Shown: positions 38,661 to 47,557, counted from the stretch's first letter. The stretch is 64,000 nt of DNA from Mucilaginibacter cryoferens (GCF_014205845.1 NZ_JACHCR010000012.1:1-64000), one strand, 5' to 3'. Translations and numbers: made by a program. The notes: generated from the sequence alone by a model not told the origin.

Positions 38661-39260
38661 TTATAAAAAAAACAAAGGCGTGGATAAAATCGCTACAATT
38701 ACGATGTCATTTTGAGAAGATAGTTCATTTTTAATGGAACGAAGTGCCAATGCGACGTGTTTTTTTACCGTTTTTGGAGAAATGTTTAAAATTTTAGCAA
38801 TTTCTTCATGTTTTAAATGCTGCTCCCTGCTCAATTTATAAATTTTTTTCTGTTGAGGAGGAAGTTTTTCAACCGCATTATCAATCAATACCCGGTATTC
38901 TTCAGCTACGGAGGAATTATCAGCCGTGTAAGTATCTTCTTCAAATTGTGTTAGCCACTCCATTTGCCTTGCTGTATCGTTAGCTTTTTTTCGCAGTTGG
39001 TTTAAAGCATGATTTTTGGATAGGATAAATAAATAATAACAAAAGCTGTCCAGTTCGGGGAGTGTTTCTTTCCTAAGCCAGATTTTTATAAAAACATCTT
39101 GTACAACTTCTTCTGTAACTTCAACCGATTCCGTAAGTTTATAAACATACTCACCGATTTGTTTGTAGTAGGCATCAAAAAGTTCGGTAAATGCACGCTG
39201 ATTGCCATTTGCAACTAATGCAAGTAAATTTGCTTCATTTTTTACAGGTCTTAGGGCCAC
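38661..39260 (-). CDS. FecI-type ECF RNA polymerase sigma factor
   Basis: A 199-residue sigma-70 factor with region 2 (about 10-90, ELFDAYYKQIGEYVYKL, VEEVVQDVFIKIWLRKE) and region 4 (about 120-175, KLPPQQKKIYKLSREQHLKHEEIAKILNIS split by a helix-turn-helix). The start is GTG at 39260. It should direct RNA polymerase to the SusC operon when FecR releases it. Confidence 0.93.
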   Translation of the reverse strand: MALRPVKNEANLLALVANGNQRAFTELFDAYYKQIGEYVYKLTESVEVTEEVVQDVFIKIWLRKETLPELDSFCYYLFILSKNHALNQLRKKANDTARQMEWLTQFEEDTYTADNSSVAEEYRVLIDNAVEKLPPQQKKIYKLSREQHLKHEEIAKILNISPKTVKKHVALALRSIKNELSSQNDIVIVAILSTPLFFL

Positions 39261-39367
39261 CGTGTCAATTAAGCTTTAAAGTTATATAAAATGTATGTGA
39301 TTTTTGTTTAGGGTCGTATGTTTATCTAAGAAGCTGTTTAAAAAACGGTTCAACATGATTCTTATAG

Positions 39368-39490
39368 CGGATAAATGTATTATGGCGACACGTATCAAAC
39401 GGTACTGAAAGAGTTGACACCAAAACGCAGAAAACAGAAGCCTATGCCGATGTCAAAGCAGGTGCTGACGACGACAATTTGCCATTCTAA
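39368..39490 (+). pseudogene. Possible ssb gene remnant (C-terminal tail)
   Basis: A 40-residue frame without a start that ends TQKTEAYADVKAGADDDNLPF and a stop. The acidic tail DDDNLPF is very like the conserved end of single-stranded DNA-binding proteins (DDDLPF). The rest is too short to confirm. It lies 28 bases before an inverted-repeat element and beyond it an integrase remnant, which suggests debris of an integrative element. Confidence 0.35.
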
Positions 39491-39518
39491 GTAATCACTT
39501 ACCCGTGTGCCAACAGGT

Positions 39519-39644
39519 TGGATAAACCACTCCTGATTGCCCCACCTGCCAATTTTAAAATGACTACTTTCAGTACACGGGTTCAAATCTTTAGCGCAAG
39601 AAAATTAATTGGCGAAGAGGGGTCAGTGTTATTGGTTCGTCCAG
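39519..39644 (+). repeat. MITE-like inverted-repeat element
   Basis: A 126-base copy: left end TGGATAAACCACTCCTGATT with CCCCACCTGCCAATTTTA; right end AATTGGCGAAGAGGGGTCAG then TTATTGGTTCGTCCA. The right end is the exact breakpoint of the integrase remnant at 39645. The internal sequence differs from the copies at 20851 and 55188. Confidence 0.85.
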
Positions 39645-40043
39645 ATCTATCCTAACCATTCTCCTTTCACCTCGAAGGAAAATTTCATAAGACTTCAGAA
39701 ATGTCAGTGTTATATTTTCTACAAGTAGTGGCTTATCCCTGGTAAAATCACTTATGCTATTCCGAACCGTTTTGTAATTTGCTTCACTTTTAGCCTGTCC
39801 ATTTGCTTTCAGGCTATCCAAATGAATCTGGCAAAATTTCAAAAAGTCAATCGCCTGATCTTTATTCAATAAGTAATCCTTCAACATATCCACGTCGAAC
39901 AAATCAAGTCGTTTACCTAATTTACTGGCGGTATTACGATAATCTTCCAGGGTAGTATTGATTAAAGAATTTAAGAACGTGTCTTTGATAGATAGGTCTT
40001 TGGTTATTTTTTTGTCATTAACGTAATGGGAGTTCCAGCGGAA
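39645..40043 (-). pseudogene. Tyrosine recombinase (integrase), N-terminal fragment
   Basis: An open frame of 133 codons without its true start or its catalytic domain. It reads WNSHYVNDKKIT, DLSIKDTFLNSLINTTLEDY, DLFDVDMLKDYLLNKDQ and TFLKSYEIFLRGERRMVR, which matches the arm-binding and SAM-like N-terminal domains of Bacteroidota conjugative-element integrases. The coding sense is cut at the element end at 39644 and at a TGA upstream (40046-40044). Catalytic R-H-R-Y residues are all lost. It marks a former integrative element. Confidence 0.8.
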
Positions 40044-40325
40044 TCACTTTACCCTTTACCTATGAATCACTGGTCAATTTCAGCGGAATATCCACCTTTG
40101 AGACCACGGAACTGGGCAGGTCAGATAATTCTGAATCTATCCAGTTCTTTTACTCACAATTATTTATAAATCAGTAAGATAGTACCCGTGATTTTATTGA
40201 TCCGATTAGTTCGATGTTCTAATAACCTCCAAATAGTGGTTCGAAGTAGCATATCCTTCAGTCAAAACTTCAGGCCATAAATCTTTGATGTTCTTTAGTA
40301 TAGATGAAATATTTTACTTTCGAAG
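40044..40325. other. Intergenic region at the edge of element debris
   Basis: About 280 bases. The first 130 can be read as a frame on either strand, but neither version is recognisable. The rest should hold the promoter of the AraC-type gene at 40326. No hairpin or repeat noticed. Confidence 0.4.
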
Positions 40326-41195
40326 ATGCAATCGGATATCAAAAGCGTAAAATTTAAAAAAGGGCTTCCATTTGAAATCGAAGTGCTCCCTATTGCCGAA
40401 ACGGTCGAAAAACACACTCATACCATTTCCAATCCCCACAGGGCAGAGTTTTATCATGTTTTTTGGTTTCAAAAAGGAACAGGAACATATTTGATCAATT
40501 TTCAACCTATTCAGATTAAGGCAAACTCATTCTTGTTTGTCAATAAAAATAAGGTACAGGTATTGGACAATTTTAGTCAGCACGATGGAAAGCTTCTGTT
40601 GTTTACAGACGGCTTTTTTGTCAAGACCGAAGCAGATGGTAAATTTTTGAAAACCTCCATTCTTTTTAATGATCTTTTAGCTATCCAAGTTATTGATACT
40701 GGGTCATCAGGTATCTTAGAAACCATTTTTAATGCCATAGAAGCTGAATTAGCCATCGAAAATGATAGCTATCACTACGATATCCTACACAATTTATTAC
40801 ATAACCTACTGTTAAATGCCGAAAGGGAACTTAAGAAAAAGGAGATATCTGAAATAAAAACCGGCGTTGATTTGGAATATACCCTTGTTTTAAAGGATAT
40901 ATTGGAAACGCAATTCAAAAGTCTGAAATCCGTAAGCGGCTACGCTGCACAGATGAATATTTCCGAAAAAAGATTGAACCAGGCCACTACAAAAACAATA
41001 GGTAAAGCAGTAAAGGAAATTATTGACGACCGGGTGTTGCTTGAAACCAAACGTTTACTCGTCCATACCAATTTATCAGTAAAGGAAATTGGTTATGAGC
41101 TAGGATTTGAAGAGCCAACAAATTTTATTAAATATTTTCGTAAGCACACCTTTAAAACCCCAACTGAGTTCAGGGAAAGCTTTAATAATCATTAG
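40326..41195 (+). CDS. AraC-family transcriptional regulator
   Basis: A 289-residue regulator: cupin-like N-terminal sensing domain (about 10-110, HRAEFYHVFWFQKGTGTYLI) and two helix-turn-helix motifs at the C terminus (AQMNISEKRLNQATTKTIG and VKEIGYELGFEEPTNFIKYFRKH). It lies 88 bases upstream of a secreted SnoaL-like protein on the same strand, its probable target. Confidence 0.95.
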   Translation: MQSDIKSVKFKKGLPFEIEVLPIAETVEKHTHTISNPHRAEFYHVFWFQKGTGTYLINFQPIQIKANSFLFVNKNKVQVLDNFSQHDGKLLLFTDGFFVKTEADGKFLKTSILFNDLLAIQVIDTGSSGILETIFNAIEAELAIENDSYHYDILHNLLHNLLLNAERELKKKEISEIKTGVDLEYTLVLKDILETQFKSLKSVSGYAAQMNISEKRLNQATTKTIGKAVKEIIDDRVLLETKRLLVHTNLSVKEIGYELGFEEPTNFIKYFRKHTFKTPTEFRESFNNH

Positions 41196-41283
41196 TGTCT
41201 TAAAAGTATCATTTATCTTCCCGTTTCTACCTTTCCTGACAATCCCTTTGTGCTGAACTTTGCTGTATCAAAACAAAGAAAAA

Positions 41284-42165
41284 ATGAATATTATAAAAAC
41301 ATTATCAATAGCAACGATTTCGATAACCAGCTTTATTATCGGAGGTTATCCAAAGGTTAGTAAGACAGCCGATCCTTTAACTATTAAAAATAATAAAACT
41401 ATGAGCAATAAGCAAAAAGTAGTCGACTTGTTAAAGTCAATTGAAACCGGGGCTACAGAACCTGTCGGGTTCATTAACCCCAATAAGTACATTCAGCATA
41501 ACTTAGCAGTGGCAGACGGGTTGGCTGGTTTTGGGGCCTTGTTGCAACAATTACCACCTAAATCTGCTAAAGTAAACACGGTAAGGGTATTTGAGGACGG
41601 GAATTTTGTGTTTGCCCACACCGATTATAACTTTTTTGGTGCCAAGACCGGTTTTGATATCTTCCGTTTTGAAGATGGCAAAATTGTAGAACATTGGGAT
41701 AACCTACAGGAAACAGCATCGCCTAATCCAAGCGGGCATACCATGATCGACGGAGCAACACAAGCGGTTGATCTGGACAAAACAGCCACTAATAAAGAAC
41801 TGGTTAAAAACTTTGTAGACGATATTCTGGTAAATGGCAGGATGGAAAAATTAGCTGGTTACTTTAATGGTGATAATTACATTCAACACAACCCTTTAAT
41901 TCCCGATCAACTTTCCGGATTGGGCAAGGCATTAGGTGAATGGGCCAAACAGGGTATTACAATGAAATATGATCAAATCCATAAAGTATTAGGCGACGGT
42001 AATTTTGTTTTGGTAGTTAGCGAAGGTCACTTGGCTGGCAAACATAATTCATTCTACGATTTGTTCCGGGTAGAAAATGGAAAGATTGCTGAGCATTGGG
42101 ATGTTATTGAGCAAATCCCTGCAAAAGAGCAATGGAAGAATAGCAACGGTAAGTTTGGTTTTTAG
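41284..42165 (+). CDS. Exported double SnoaL-like (NTF2-fold) protein
   Basis: A 293-residue protein started at ATG 41284, which follows a purine-rich AAAGAAAAA stretch and leaves a signal peptide (NIIKTLSIATISITSF). Two tandem SnoaL-like domains are clear. The first has YIQHNLAVADGLAGF and FRFEDGKIVEHWDNLQ; the second has YIQHNPLIPDQLSGLG and FRVENGKIAEHWDVIE. The repeat points to an internal duplication. SnoaL-like folds bind small hydrophobic molecules or catalyse aldol-type chemistry; the substrate is unknown. Confidence 0.88.
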   Translation: MNIIKTLSIATISITSFIIGGYPKVSKTADPLTIKNNKTMSNKQKVVDLLKSIETGATEPVGFINPNKYIQHNLAVADGLAGFGALLQQLPPKSAKVNTVRVFEDGNFVFAHTDYNFFGAKTGFDIFRFEDGKIVEHWDNLQETASPNPSGHTMIDGATQAVDLDKTATNKELVKNFVDDILVNGRMEKLAGYFNGDNYIQHNPLIPDQLSGLGKALGEWAKQGITMKYDQIHKVLGDGNFVLVVSEGHLAGKHNSFYDLFRVENGKIAEHWDVIEQIPAKEQWKNSNGKFGF

Positions 42166-42424
42166 AATAAACTGAAATTCAATTTTAAGTTCAGTCATAA
42201 TATGAGCTTACCTCGCTTTGAACAGTAGGTTGAGCCGTGTGAGCAATCGAAAATGGCAATGGTTTTCAATAATTTAATAAACAACTTACAAGTCTAAATC
42301 TGCGATTAAGCGCAAATCAGCCAGGAAATAATTCTAGATTTGTACAGTAGCCACCACACTTTCAAAAGCCTGTTTTCTAACGAAAATGGGCTTTTTTGTG
42401 TTTTAGGTATATTTTATCGCTTTC
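42166..42424. other. Intergenic region with terminator
   Basis: About 260 bases between the SnoaL-like gene and an inverted-repeat element. It holds a terminator at 42364-42397 and otherwise nothing that I recognise. The stretch around 42285-42360 has the look of a structured or attachment-site sequence, but I could not fold or match it. Confidence 0.4.
42364..42397 (+). terminator. Intrinsic terminator
   Basis: AAAAGCC (42364-42370) pairs with GGCTTTT (42389-42395). Inside it TTTTC pairs with GAAAA around a TAAC loop, with a TG/TG internal bulge, and six T follow. It would end plus-strand transcription from the SnoaL-like gene. Confidence 0.7.
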
Positions 42425-42552
42425 TGGAAAAACCTGTTGCGTTGACCCCTCTTTGCCAATTTGCTTTATTCTACCTAAAGGTCTGAACTTAAGCACTAAT
42501 GGTGGTCATTTCAAAATTGGCCAACTGGGGTCAATAAGATGTGGTTTATCCA
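42425..42552 (-). repeat. MITE-like inverted-repeat element
   Basis: A 128-base copy in reverse orientation: left TGGAAAAACCTGTTGCGTTG with ACCCCTCTTTGCCAATTT; right AAAATTGGCCAACTGGGGTC then ATGTGGTTTATCCA. By eye it is identical along its full length to the copy at 59651-59778, so both moved recently. The flanks (ctttc and cttcc) do not form a clear target duplication. Confidence 0.9.
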
Positions 42553-42610
42553 CTTCCTATTAAAACCTTCTTGAACTTGCTTGGGAAAAAATTTTTAAGT
42601 TAAAAAGTGC

Positions 42611-42636
42611 GGCTGGTAACAAATCCTACCAGCCGG
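42611..42636 (-). terminator. Intrinsic terminator after SDR gene
   Basis: A perfect 9-bp stem CGGCTGGTA (42611-42619) with TACCAGCCG (42628-42636). On the minus strand it is followed by CACTTTTTAAC. It lies six bases beyond the stop of the SDR gene. Confidence 0.7.
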
Positions 42637-42641
42637 ACTAT

Positions 42642-43505
42642 TTAAAATTTGGGAGATGCTCCCTTTTGATGCTCATCCAGGTCAGTAGATAGTGTCAATT
42701 CTTTCCATGCTTCAAACTCTTCCTGCTCAGCATTCCTTTTTTGCATGACGATCTGGTAAGCATCAGGTCCCATAAGCAAGTGTACCGGTGGATTTTGTTC
42801 ATTGGATAGCTTGATCAGTGCAGCGACCAGCTTTTCCGGGTCACCAGGTTGTTTACCGTTCATGGCTCTGAGACGGTCAACCAAACCTTCCACCTGGTAT
42901 TCTTCAATAGTGTTTTTAGAAACCAATTCCTCGCCCTTGTCAAGGAAACTTGTTCTGAAGAATCCGGGAGCTACTACCGTAACCTTAACGCCGAACTGTT
43001 TTACTTCTTCGGCAAGAGACTCAGACAAACCGATCACCGCGAATTTTCCCGCAGCATAACTTGGTGAGTTGCCAAAACCTTTATAACCTGCAACAGACGA
43101 TATATTGAATACATACCCGGAGCGTTGCTTACGGAAATATGGCATAGCCGCTCGGATCACATTCACGGTTCCAAAAAGGTTGACATCGATGGTCTTGCGG
43201 AATTCTTCATTGGTAAGGACCTCCACGCTGCCATAAATGGAATAACCCGCGTTGTTTACAATAACGTCCAGTCGGCCGAAATGCGCTATCGTTTTTGCGA
43301 CGGCATCGTCAACACTATTTTCGCTGGTGATATCAACGGTCAGTACCAGCAAATTCTCTTTGTGGTCGTTAATTACAGCGTCAATATCATGTGCTTTCCG
43401 CGAAGTAGCAGCGACCTTATATCCCGCCTGAAGTAATTGTTTAATTAATGAAAGGCCCAGGCCCTTCGATGCGCCGGTAACAAACCAGACTTTCTTTGTA
43501 TCCAT
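42642..43505 (-). CDS. Short-chain dehydrogenase/reductase
   Basis: A 287-residue classical SDR when started at ATG 43505 (MDTKKVWFVTGASKGLGLSL); the frame upstream to 43568 is open but lacks family sequence. It has the TGASKGLG cofactor motif, NNAGYSIYG, catalytic Ser in FNISSVAGYKGFG and the SYAAGK Tyr-Lys pair. It lies 71 bases downstream of an AraC regulator on the same strand. It is probably an NAD(P)H-dependent carbonyl reductase of unknown substrate. Confidence 0.93.
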   Translation of the reverse strand: MDTKKVWFVTGASKGLGLSLIKQLLQAGYKVAATSRKAHDIDAVINDHKENLLVLTVDITSENSVDDAVAKTIAHFGRLDVIVNNAGYSIYGSVEVLTNEEFRKTIDVNLFGTVNVIRAAMPYFRKQRSGYVFNISSVAGYKGFGNSPSYAAGKFAVIGLSESLAEEVKQFGVKVTVVAPGFFRTSFLDKGEELVSKNTIEEYQVEGLVDRLRAMNGKQPGDPEKLVAALIKLSNEQNPPVHLLMGPDAYQIVMQKRNAEQEEFEAWKELTLSTDLDEHQKGASPKF

Positions 43506-43576
43506 AGCTTTATTGATTTTATAACACAAAGGTAGCGTGCGTATATCTGCCTGATTTATGAAAATCAAACAGATGT

Positions 43577-44479
43577 TTATGAATTTACAGGTAGTCTGCG
43601 GCGAAAGTTGCTTGGGTTTTCACCAGTGTTTTTTTTGAAGTAAAGATTGAAGTTAGAGCTGTGATCGAAACCGAGGCTGTAACCGATAGACGTAATATCC
43701 CAGTCACTGTGTATCAGCAATGCTTTTGCCTCTTTGATAATACGGGCCGCGATCAGCTCCGAAGTGGTTTTGCCGGTAGTTTCCCGAATCGCCCGATTTA
43801 AGTGATTAGGGTGTACCGCTAACTGTTCGGCCAATTGACCGGCGCTTTTCAGTTTGATCGGGTCATGAGGGGAAGCGACAGGGAACTGCCGTTCCAATAA
43901 TTCCAAAAAAAGGTGGCTGATGCGTTCGGAGGAATGTCCGGGATGAATTGAAGCATCCGCAGGTTTTATTTTAAGGCCCTCATGAATCAGTATCTGAACA
44001 TAGCTGCGCAGCAGTTCATACTTGTTTGCATACGGAGAATGGAGTTCATCCATCATTTTTTCAAAGATGGCTTTCAAAAAGGAAACGGTAGTGTTATCAG
44101 GAAATAAAACGTGTTCACCGCCAACCTTAAACAAAGGCGATTGTGCTAAACTTTCCGCCCGCAGGCTGTGATCCATAAAATCTTCCTTAAATAAACAAAA
44201 ATACCCTTCCTCATTTTTTAAAGCCGGTTCCCAGGAATATGGAATCAGTGGATTGGAAAAAGTAAGAATGGCTTGATTAACAGTAAAGCTCCTGTCGGCA
44301 TAAGATATGATACCCTTACCCTCTGTCAGCAGGGATATTTTGTAAAAGTCGCGGCGGTAATGCGGCAATGGTGTTGTCTTTTGGAAATCCTCAATCTTGT
44401 AGACATTGAACTTACCAGGCAAGGCGTTGTCGTTAGTAAACCTACGGTAAAATTCATTTGTTGTTTCGACTGTTTTCAT
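43577..44479 (-). CDS. AraC-family transcriptional regulator
   Basis: A 300-residue regulator with an N-terminal cupin-like domain (YKISLLTEGKGIISYADRSF) and a C-terminal double helix-turn-helix (AEQLAVHPNHLNRAIRETTG and ITSIGYSLGFDHSSNFNLYFKKNTG). It is immediately upstream of the SDR gene and probably controls it. Confidence 0.95.
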   Translation of the reverse strand: MKTVETTNEFYRRFTNDNALPGKFNVYKIEDFQKTTPLPHYRRDFYKISLLTEGKGIISYADRSFTVNQAILTFSNPLIPYSWEPALKNEEGYFCLFKEDFMDHSLRAESLAQSPLFKVGGEHVLFPDNTTVSFLKAIFEKMMDELHSPYANKYELLRSYVQILIHEGLKIKPADASIHPGHSSERISHLFLELLERQFPVASPHDPIKLKSAGQLAEQLAVHPNHLNRAIRETTGKTTSELIAARIIKEAKALLIHSDWDITSIGYSLGFDHSSNFNLYFKKNTGENPSNFRRRLPVNS

Positions 44480-44552
44480 ATGCCGGAATTATGAAAATCA
44501 AATATCCGAAATATTTCTTAAGTTTTGGGAACGCGGCTGAATTAAAAAAAAT

Positions 44553-44587
44553 AAAAATCCTGCCTCTGGATCAGAAACAGGATTTTT
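44553..44587 (-). terminator. Intrinsic terminator after peroxiredoxin-like gene
   Basis: AAAAATCCTG (44553-44562) pairs with CAGGATTTTT (44578-44587). On the minus strand the hairpin is followed by a long T-rich run (ATTTTTTTT). It lies 22 bases beyond the stop of the gene at 44610. Confidence 0.85.
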
Positions 44588-44609
44588 AGCGTCGATAACA
44601 AATTGTGAA

Positions 44610-45149
44610 TTAGCTGTTAATAAAAGCCTTTAAATCCTTTAACGGCAAATGATCTCCGATGAACTGATTGTAGTAGGCGGTTTTAATCTTTCCATTTTCA
44701 TCAATTAAAAACTCCCCGCCCAAAAGATTTGCATGACCGTCCTGATCAAATTTTTCTTTATATAATTTTTTACCTTGTTCGGCTTTGCCTATTACTCCTT
44801 TATAAATTGAGGAAAGTAATTTAAGCGTGCTACGTTCAATGGCATATTTTTCATAAAGGTCAAACTTAGGGTTAGCAATCATCTCAGTATAGTAGGTTTC
44901 ATTACCTACATATCTTTTAAGGTTGGCTTCGCTGCTTTCATATATGGCCAGGACGATTACCCCCTTATCTTTAAATTCTTTTTCAAGAGGCAGCAGTTCG
45001 TGGAACCGGAGGTTGCATACCGGGCAACCCACGTTACGGTAAAAAGTAAGAAAAACTTTTTTGCCTTTAAAGGAACTGAGTTGAACCGAGTTACCCTGAA
45101 CGTCTTTTGCTTTGAAATCAGGTGCGATTTGAGCGGGTTGTAGTTTCAT
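44610..45149 (-). CDS. Peroxiredoxin-like AhpC/TSA protein
   Basis: A 179-residue thioredoxin-fold protein. The active region FYRNVGCPVCNLRFHEL carries Cys near 40 and 43, a CxxC as in the PRXQ/BCP-like AhpC-TSA group that reduces peroxides. The C-terminal part has GGEFLIDENGKIKTAYYNQF. No signal peptide, so cytoplasmic. It follows the alpha/beta-hydrolase gene, 21 bases away, in the same direction. Confidence 0.88.
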   Translation of the reverse strand: MKLQPAQIAPDFKAKDVQGNSVQLSSFKGKKVFLTFYRNVGCPVCNLRFHELLPLEKEFKDKGVIVLAIYESSEANLKRYVGNETYYTEMIANPKFDLYEKYAIERSTLKLLSSIYKGVIGKAEQGKKLYKEKFDQDGHANLLGGEFLIDENGKIKTAYYNQFIGDHLPLKDLKAFINS

Positions 45150-45170
45150 TGTTTTAAAGCTATTAGGTTA

Positions 45171-46010
45171 TTATTTGATGATTTGCATAAGAATAGCCGT
45201 TACCTGGTCTGGCATTGACAGCTGTGGGGTGTGGCTGCTGTTGATGGAATAAATATTGGTAATACCCGCTGCTGTCACCATTTGATTTTGTAGTGCAATG
45301 GTTATTGCCCTATCCTGCATGGTATGGATATAGTACTTCGGCACTGCTGCCCTTGCCGGATTTTTCAGTACGATCTTGCTGTATAACGGAGCGGCTGGCT
45401 CAGGTCGGTTATTTGCTATCAGCAATTGCGTGACGGTGGCGTTACCATCCTGGCAAAAAATAGGCATCAATTTATCATTAGCAACGCTGGCTGTTGTAAA
45501 ATCTGCTGATGGCATTAATGCTGGAGTTAATTGTGAGTTCGGGTCCATTCCGTTCAAATCAATCACCGACTGACCGTTTGCAGGCACAAAACCTGCCAAG
45601 TAAACCAACTTTTCGATACGGTTAGGTACCGAATCTGATACCGCTGTAATGATTGCTCCGCCGAGGCTATGGCCAACTAATACTACCTGTCCCTGTACAC
45701 CATTAATTGCTGCAATTACTTTGTCGCGATAAGAGTTTAAAGTTAATGTTGCTGGAGGCGTCTGGTCCTGACCGTGGCCGGGCAGTTCTACCACAACCAC
45801 CTTCTGACCCGCCTGTTGTAATTCTGATTGTACATATTGCCAGACATACGGTGCCTGAAAAGAGCCGTGTACTAATACAAATGTTTTACTTACTGTCTGG
45901 GTGTCGTTGTTTTTTTTACATCCTGCAAAGATTGATAGGGTTGCAAATGCGAAAATGAGCGCCGGGATCTATCTTTTTAACCTACTGGCTTTGTTGATGT
46001 TTGATTTCAT
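45171..46010 (-). pseudogene. Alpha/beta-hydrolase lipoprotein gene with in-frame stop in signal peptide
   Basis: A single frame of 280 codons from ATG 46010 to 45171 is interrupted only by TAG at 45971-45969 (codon 14). Before it stands MKSNINKASRLKR; after it IPALIFAFATLSIFAGCKK, an obvious lipoprotein signal with lipobox. The body is an alpha/beta-hydrolase: oxyanion region VLVHGSFQAPYVW, nucleophile elbow VGHSLGGA (Ser about 107), and C-terminal His in NSSHTPQLS. No ATG, GTG or TTG restores the signal after the stop, and a GTG at 45800 would drop the first strands. The gene is probably non-functional unless the stop is read through. Confidence 0.85.
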
Positions 46011-46031
46011 AGTTATTTGTTTTGAATGGGA

Positions 46032-46143
46032 CAAAGTTGCTATGAAAGAAGCAGCGGATTTTTCACTTAGGTGAAAACCGTGTGTTTTCATGTACGATTT
46101 TCACTTAAGTGAAAAGTTTTAAAAGTAATATTCACGACCTTTA
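46032..46143. promoter_or_regulatory. Divergent promoter with two Fnr-type palindromes
   Basis: Two near-identical 18-base palindromes, TTTTCACTTAGGTGAAAA (46060-46077) and the perfect TTTTCACTTAAGTGAAAA (46098-46115), have centres 38 bp apart. The half-site layout TTCAC-N4-GTGAA matches the TT...N4...AA geometry of Fnr-type operators. The left one is centred 33 bp from the minus-strand box CAACTTTG (46039-46032), the right one 33 bp from GACCTTTA (46136-46143). The Crp/Fnr-type protein encoded at 46168 is the obvious binder. Confidence 0.7.
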
Positions 46144-46167
46144 CGACTTAGGCAAGGCTTTAACTGA

Positions 46168-46773
46168 ATGACTGAAACGCAAGAGATATTAAATGAGGTA
46201 CTTAAGGAATTTGCAGATCTATCCGATGAGGATGTGGCCACAAGTTTGCCTTATTGGCGTACTCGTAAAATTGCAAAAGGGGAATTCTTTAATATGCAAA
46301 GTTTTGTCTGTACGGATCTCGCTTTGATCATTAAGGGGATATTTAGGGTTTATTATATTCACCCTAAAACGCAGGAAGAAAAGAATATTTACTTTTTTTC
46401 TGAAAAGCAGTTCCTGGTTTCCTTCCGTAGTTTTATCACGCAATATCCATGCTATTACTTTATACAGGCCCTGGAAGATGCGGAGATCGTTTCTGTAAAC
46501 TATCAAAACCTGCAACATCTTTATACCATTCCCGGTGGTTGGGAGAAATTTGGAAGGTTAGTTGCCGAACTGTTTTTTAATTATTCCCAATCCCGTACAG
46601 AAGAGTTTTTATTCAATACCCCCGAAGAGCGGTATCTAAAAATGATGGATGAGCATCCCGATATTGTCAACCGGATCGCAGCTTACCACATATCATCTTA
46701 CCTTGGGATAAAAAACCCATCGATGACGCGTATAAAAAAAAGAATACTTCAACATAAAGCTAAAGGACATTAA
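46168..46773 (+). CDS. Crp/Fnr-family transcriptional regulator
   Basis: A 201-residue regulator: cyclic-nucleotide-binding fold (about 20-130, with IAKGEFFNMQSFVCTDLALIIKG split over the beta roll) and a C-terminal helix-turn-helix (IAAYHISSYLGIKNPSMTRIKKRI). The ligand-binding residues of true cAMP receptors are not evident, so the signal is unknown. It is divergent from the broken hydrolase gene across two palindromes. A paralogue lies at 52270. Confidence 0.93.
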   Translation: MTETQEILNEVLKEFADLSDEDVATSLPYWRTRKIAKGEFFNMQSFVCTDLALIIKGIFRVYYIHPKTQEEKNIYFFSEKQFLVSFRSFITQYPCYYFIQALEDAEIVSVNYQNLQHLYTIPGGWEKFGRLVAELFFNYSQSRTEEFLFNTPEERYLKMMDEHPDIVNRIAAYHISSYLGIKNPSMTRIKKRILQHKAKGH

Positions 46774-47140
46774 CAGGACTATAGCTATTTGTATGACTCA
46801 CGGCTGAAATCGGGTATTTGGTAGGTGATTTAAATACAACTCAACGCGGCCTGCTGTTATAAGACCTCTCTCATAGTTAATTAAATCCTGAAATTACTCC
46901 GATCTTAAAAAAGGAATGGATAAACTAATTACGCCCCATTATTTTTCTAATCTATTTTAATTCATTAGGGTTCATATCAATATAAAAAGCTCTCAACCCT
47001 TACCAAAGATGTCATTTTAAAAACAAGCCACTACCGCCATCAAAAACAAAAATTTCCCCAATATTGATTTGTTAACCCAGGTGCATGAACGCCAGCCGTT
47101 GCAAGGGTAATTTTGTCTCAACATTTAAAAACAAAATATC
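46774..47140. promoter_or_regulatory. Intergenic region with Crp-type site and promoter of DUF4267 gene
   Basis: Most of these 367 bases show nothing. Near the right end GTTAACCCAGGTGCAT (47071-47086) is followed after 21 bases by the -7 box TAATTTTG (47108-47115). The same motif and spacing recur before the genes at 52924 and 54111. Confidence 0.65.
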
Positions 47141-47557
47141 ATGACAACAAAAATTTCTTATGCAATCGCATTTTTACTGGGCCTGGCAATGATTTTCCTG
47201 GGAGCCCGCTTTTTTTTCTCTCCTGAAGCAGCAACTGCCGCATTCGGCATTCGCTTTAACGCCAATGGAGATTACTCCTTTCATCACATCAAGGGTATCA
47301 GGGATATATTCTCCGGGATCTTGTTGTGCGCTTTGGTTCTGATGAACGAACGCCGTGCTGTGGGCGCAATGTTATTCGTGGCGACGATAATCCCGGTTTC
47401 CGATATGCTTACTGTGTTCAGCAAAAGCTATAACGGAGTGCAGCAGGCAGTTCCGCATATCGCAGCGACCATCATCTGTTCGGTTGTCGGTATAATCTTA
47501 TTGACAACTAAAGCTCAAACGAAAGCGCCATTAAAGAAAGAGGTAGTATTAAGCTAA
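47141..47557 (+). CDS. DUF4267-like small membrane protein
   Basis: A 138-residue protein with four hydrophobic segments, typical of the DUF4267 family: IAFLLGLAMIFLGARFFFSP, HHIKGIRDIFSGILLCALVL, VGAMLFVATIIPVSDMLTV and IAATIICSVVGIILLTT. No catalytic motif; function unknown. Nearly identical in most positions to the protein at 54111, with conserved upstream sequence, so the pair arose by segment duplication. A NIPSNAP-like gene follows. Confidence 0.85.
   Translation: MTTKISYAIAFLLGLAMIFLGARFFFSPEAATAAFGIRFNANGDYSFHHIKGIRDIFSGILLCALVLMNERRAVGAMLFVATIIPVSDMLTVFSKSYNGVQQAVPHIAATIICSVVGIILLTTKAQTKAPLKKEVVLS

Noticed and set aside
40029..40175. Plus-strand frame with GSSSGITLPFTYESL, considered as a gene remnant
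   Set aside because: The sequence matches nothing I know, and the adjoining minus-strand frame is the integrase fragment.
42285..42400. Possible tRNA/tmRNA 3' end or attachment site
   Set aside because: No acceptor-stem or T-loop signature; only the terminator hairpin could be supported.
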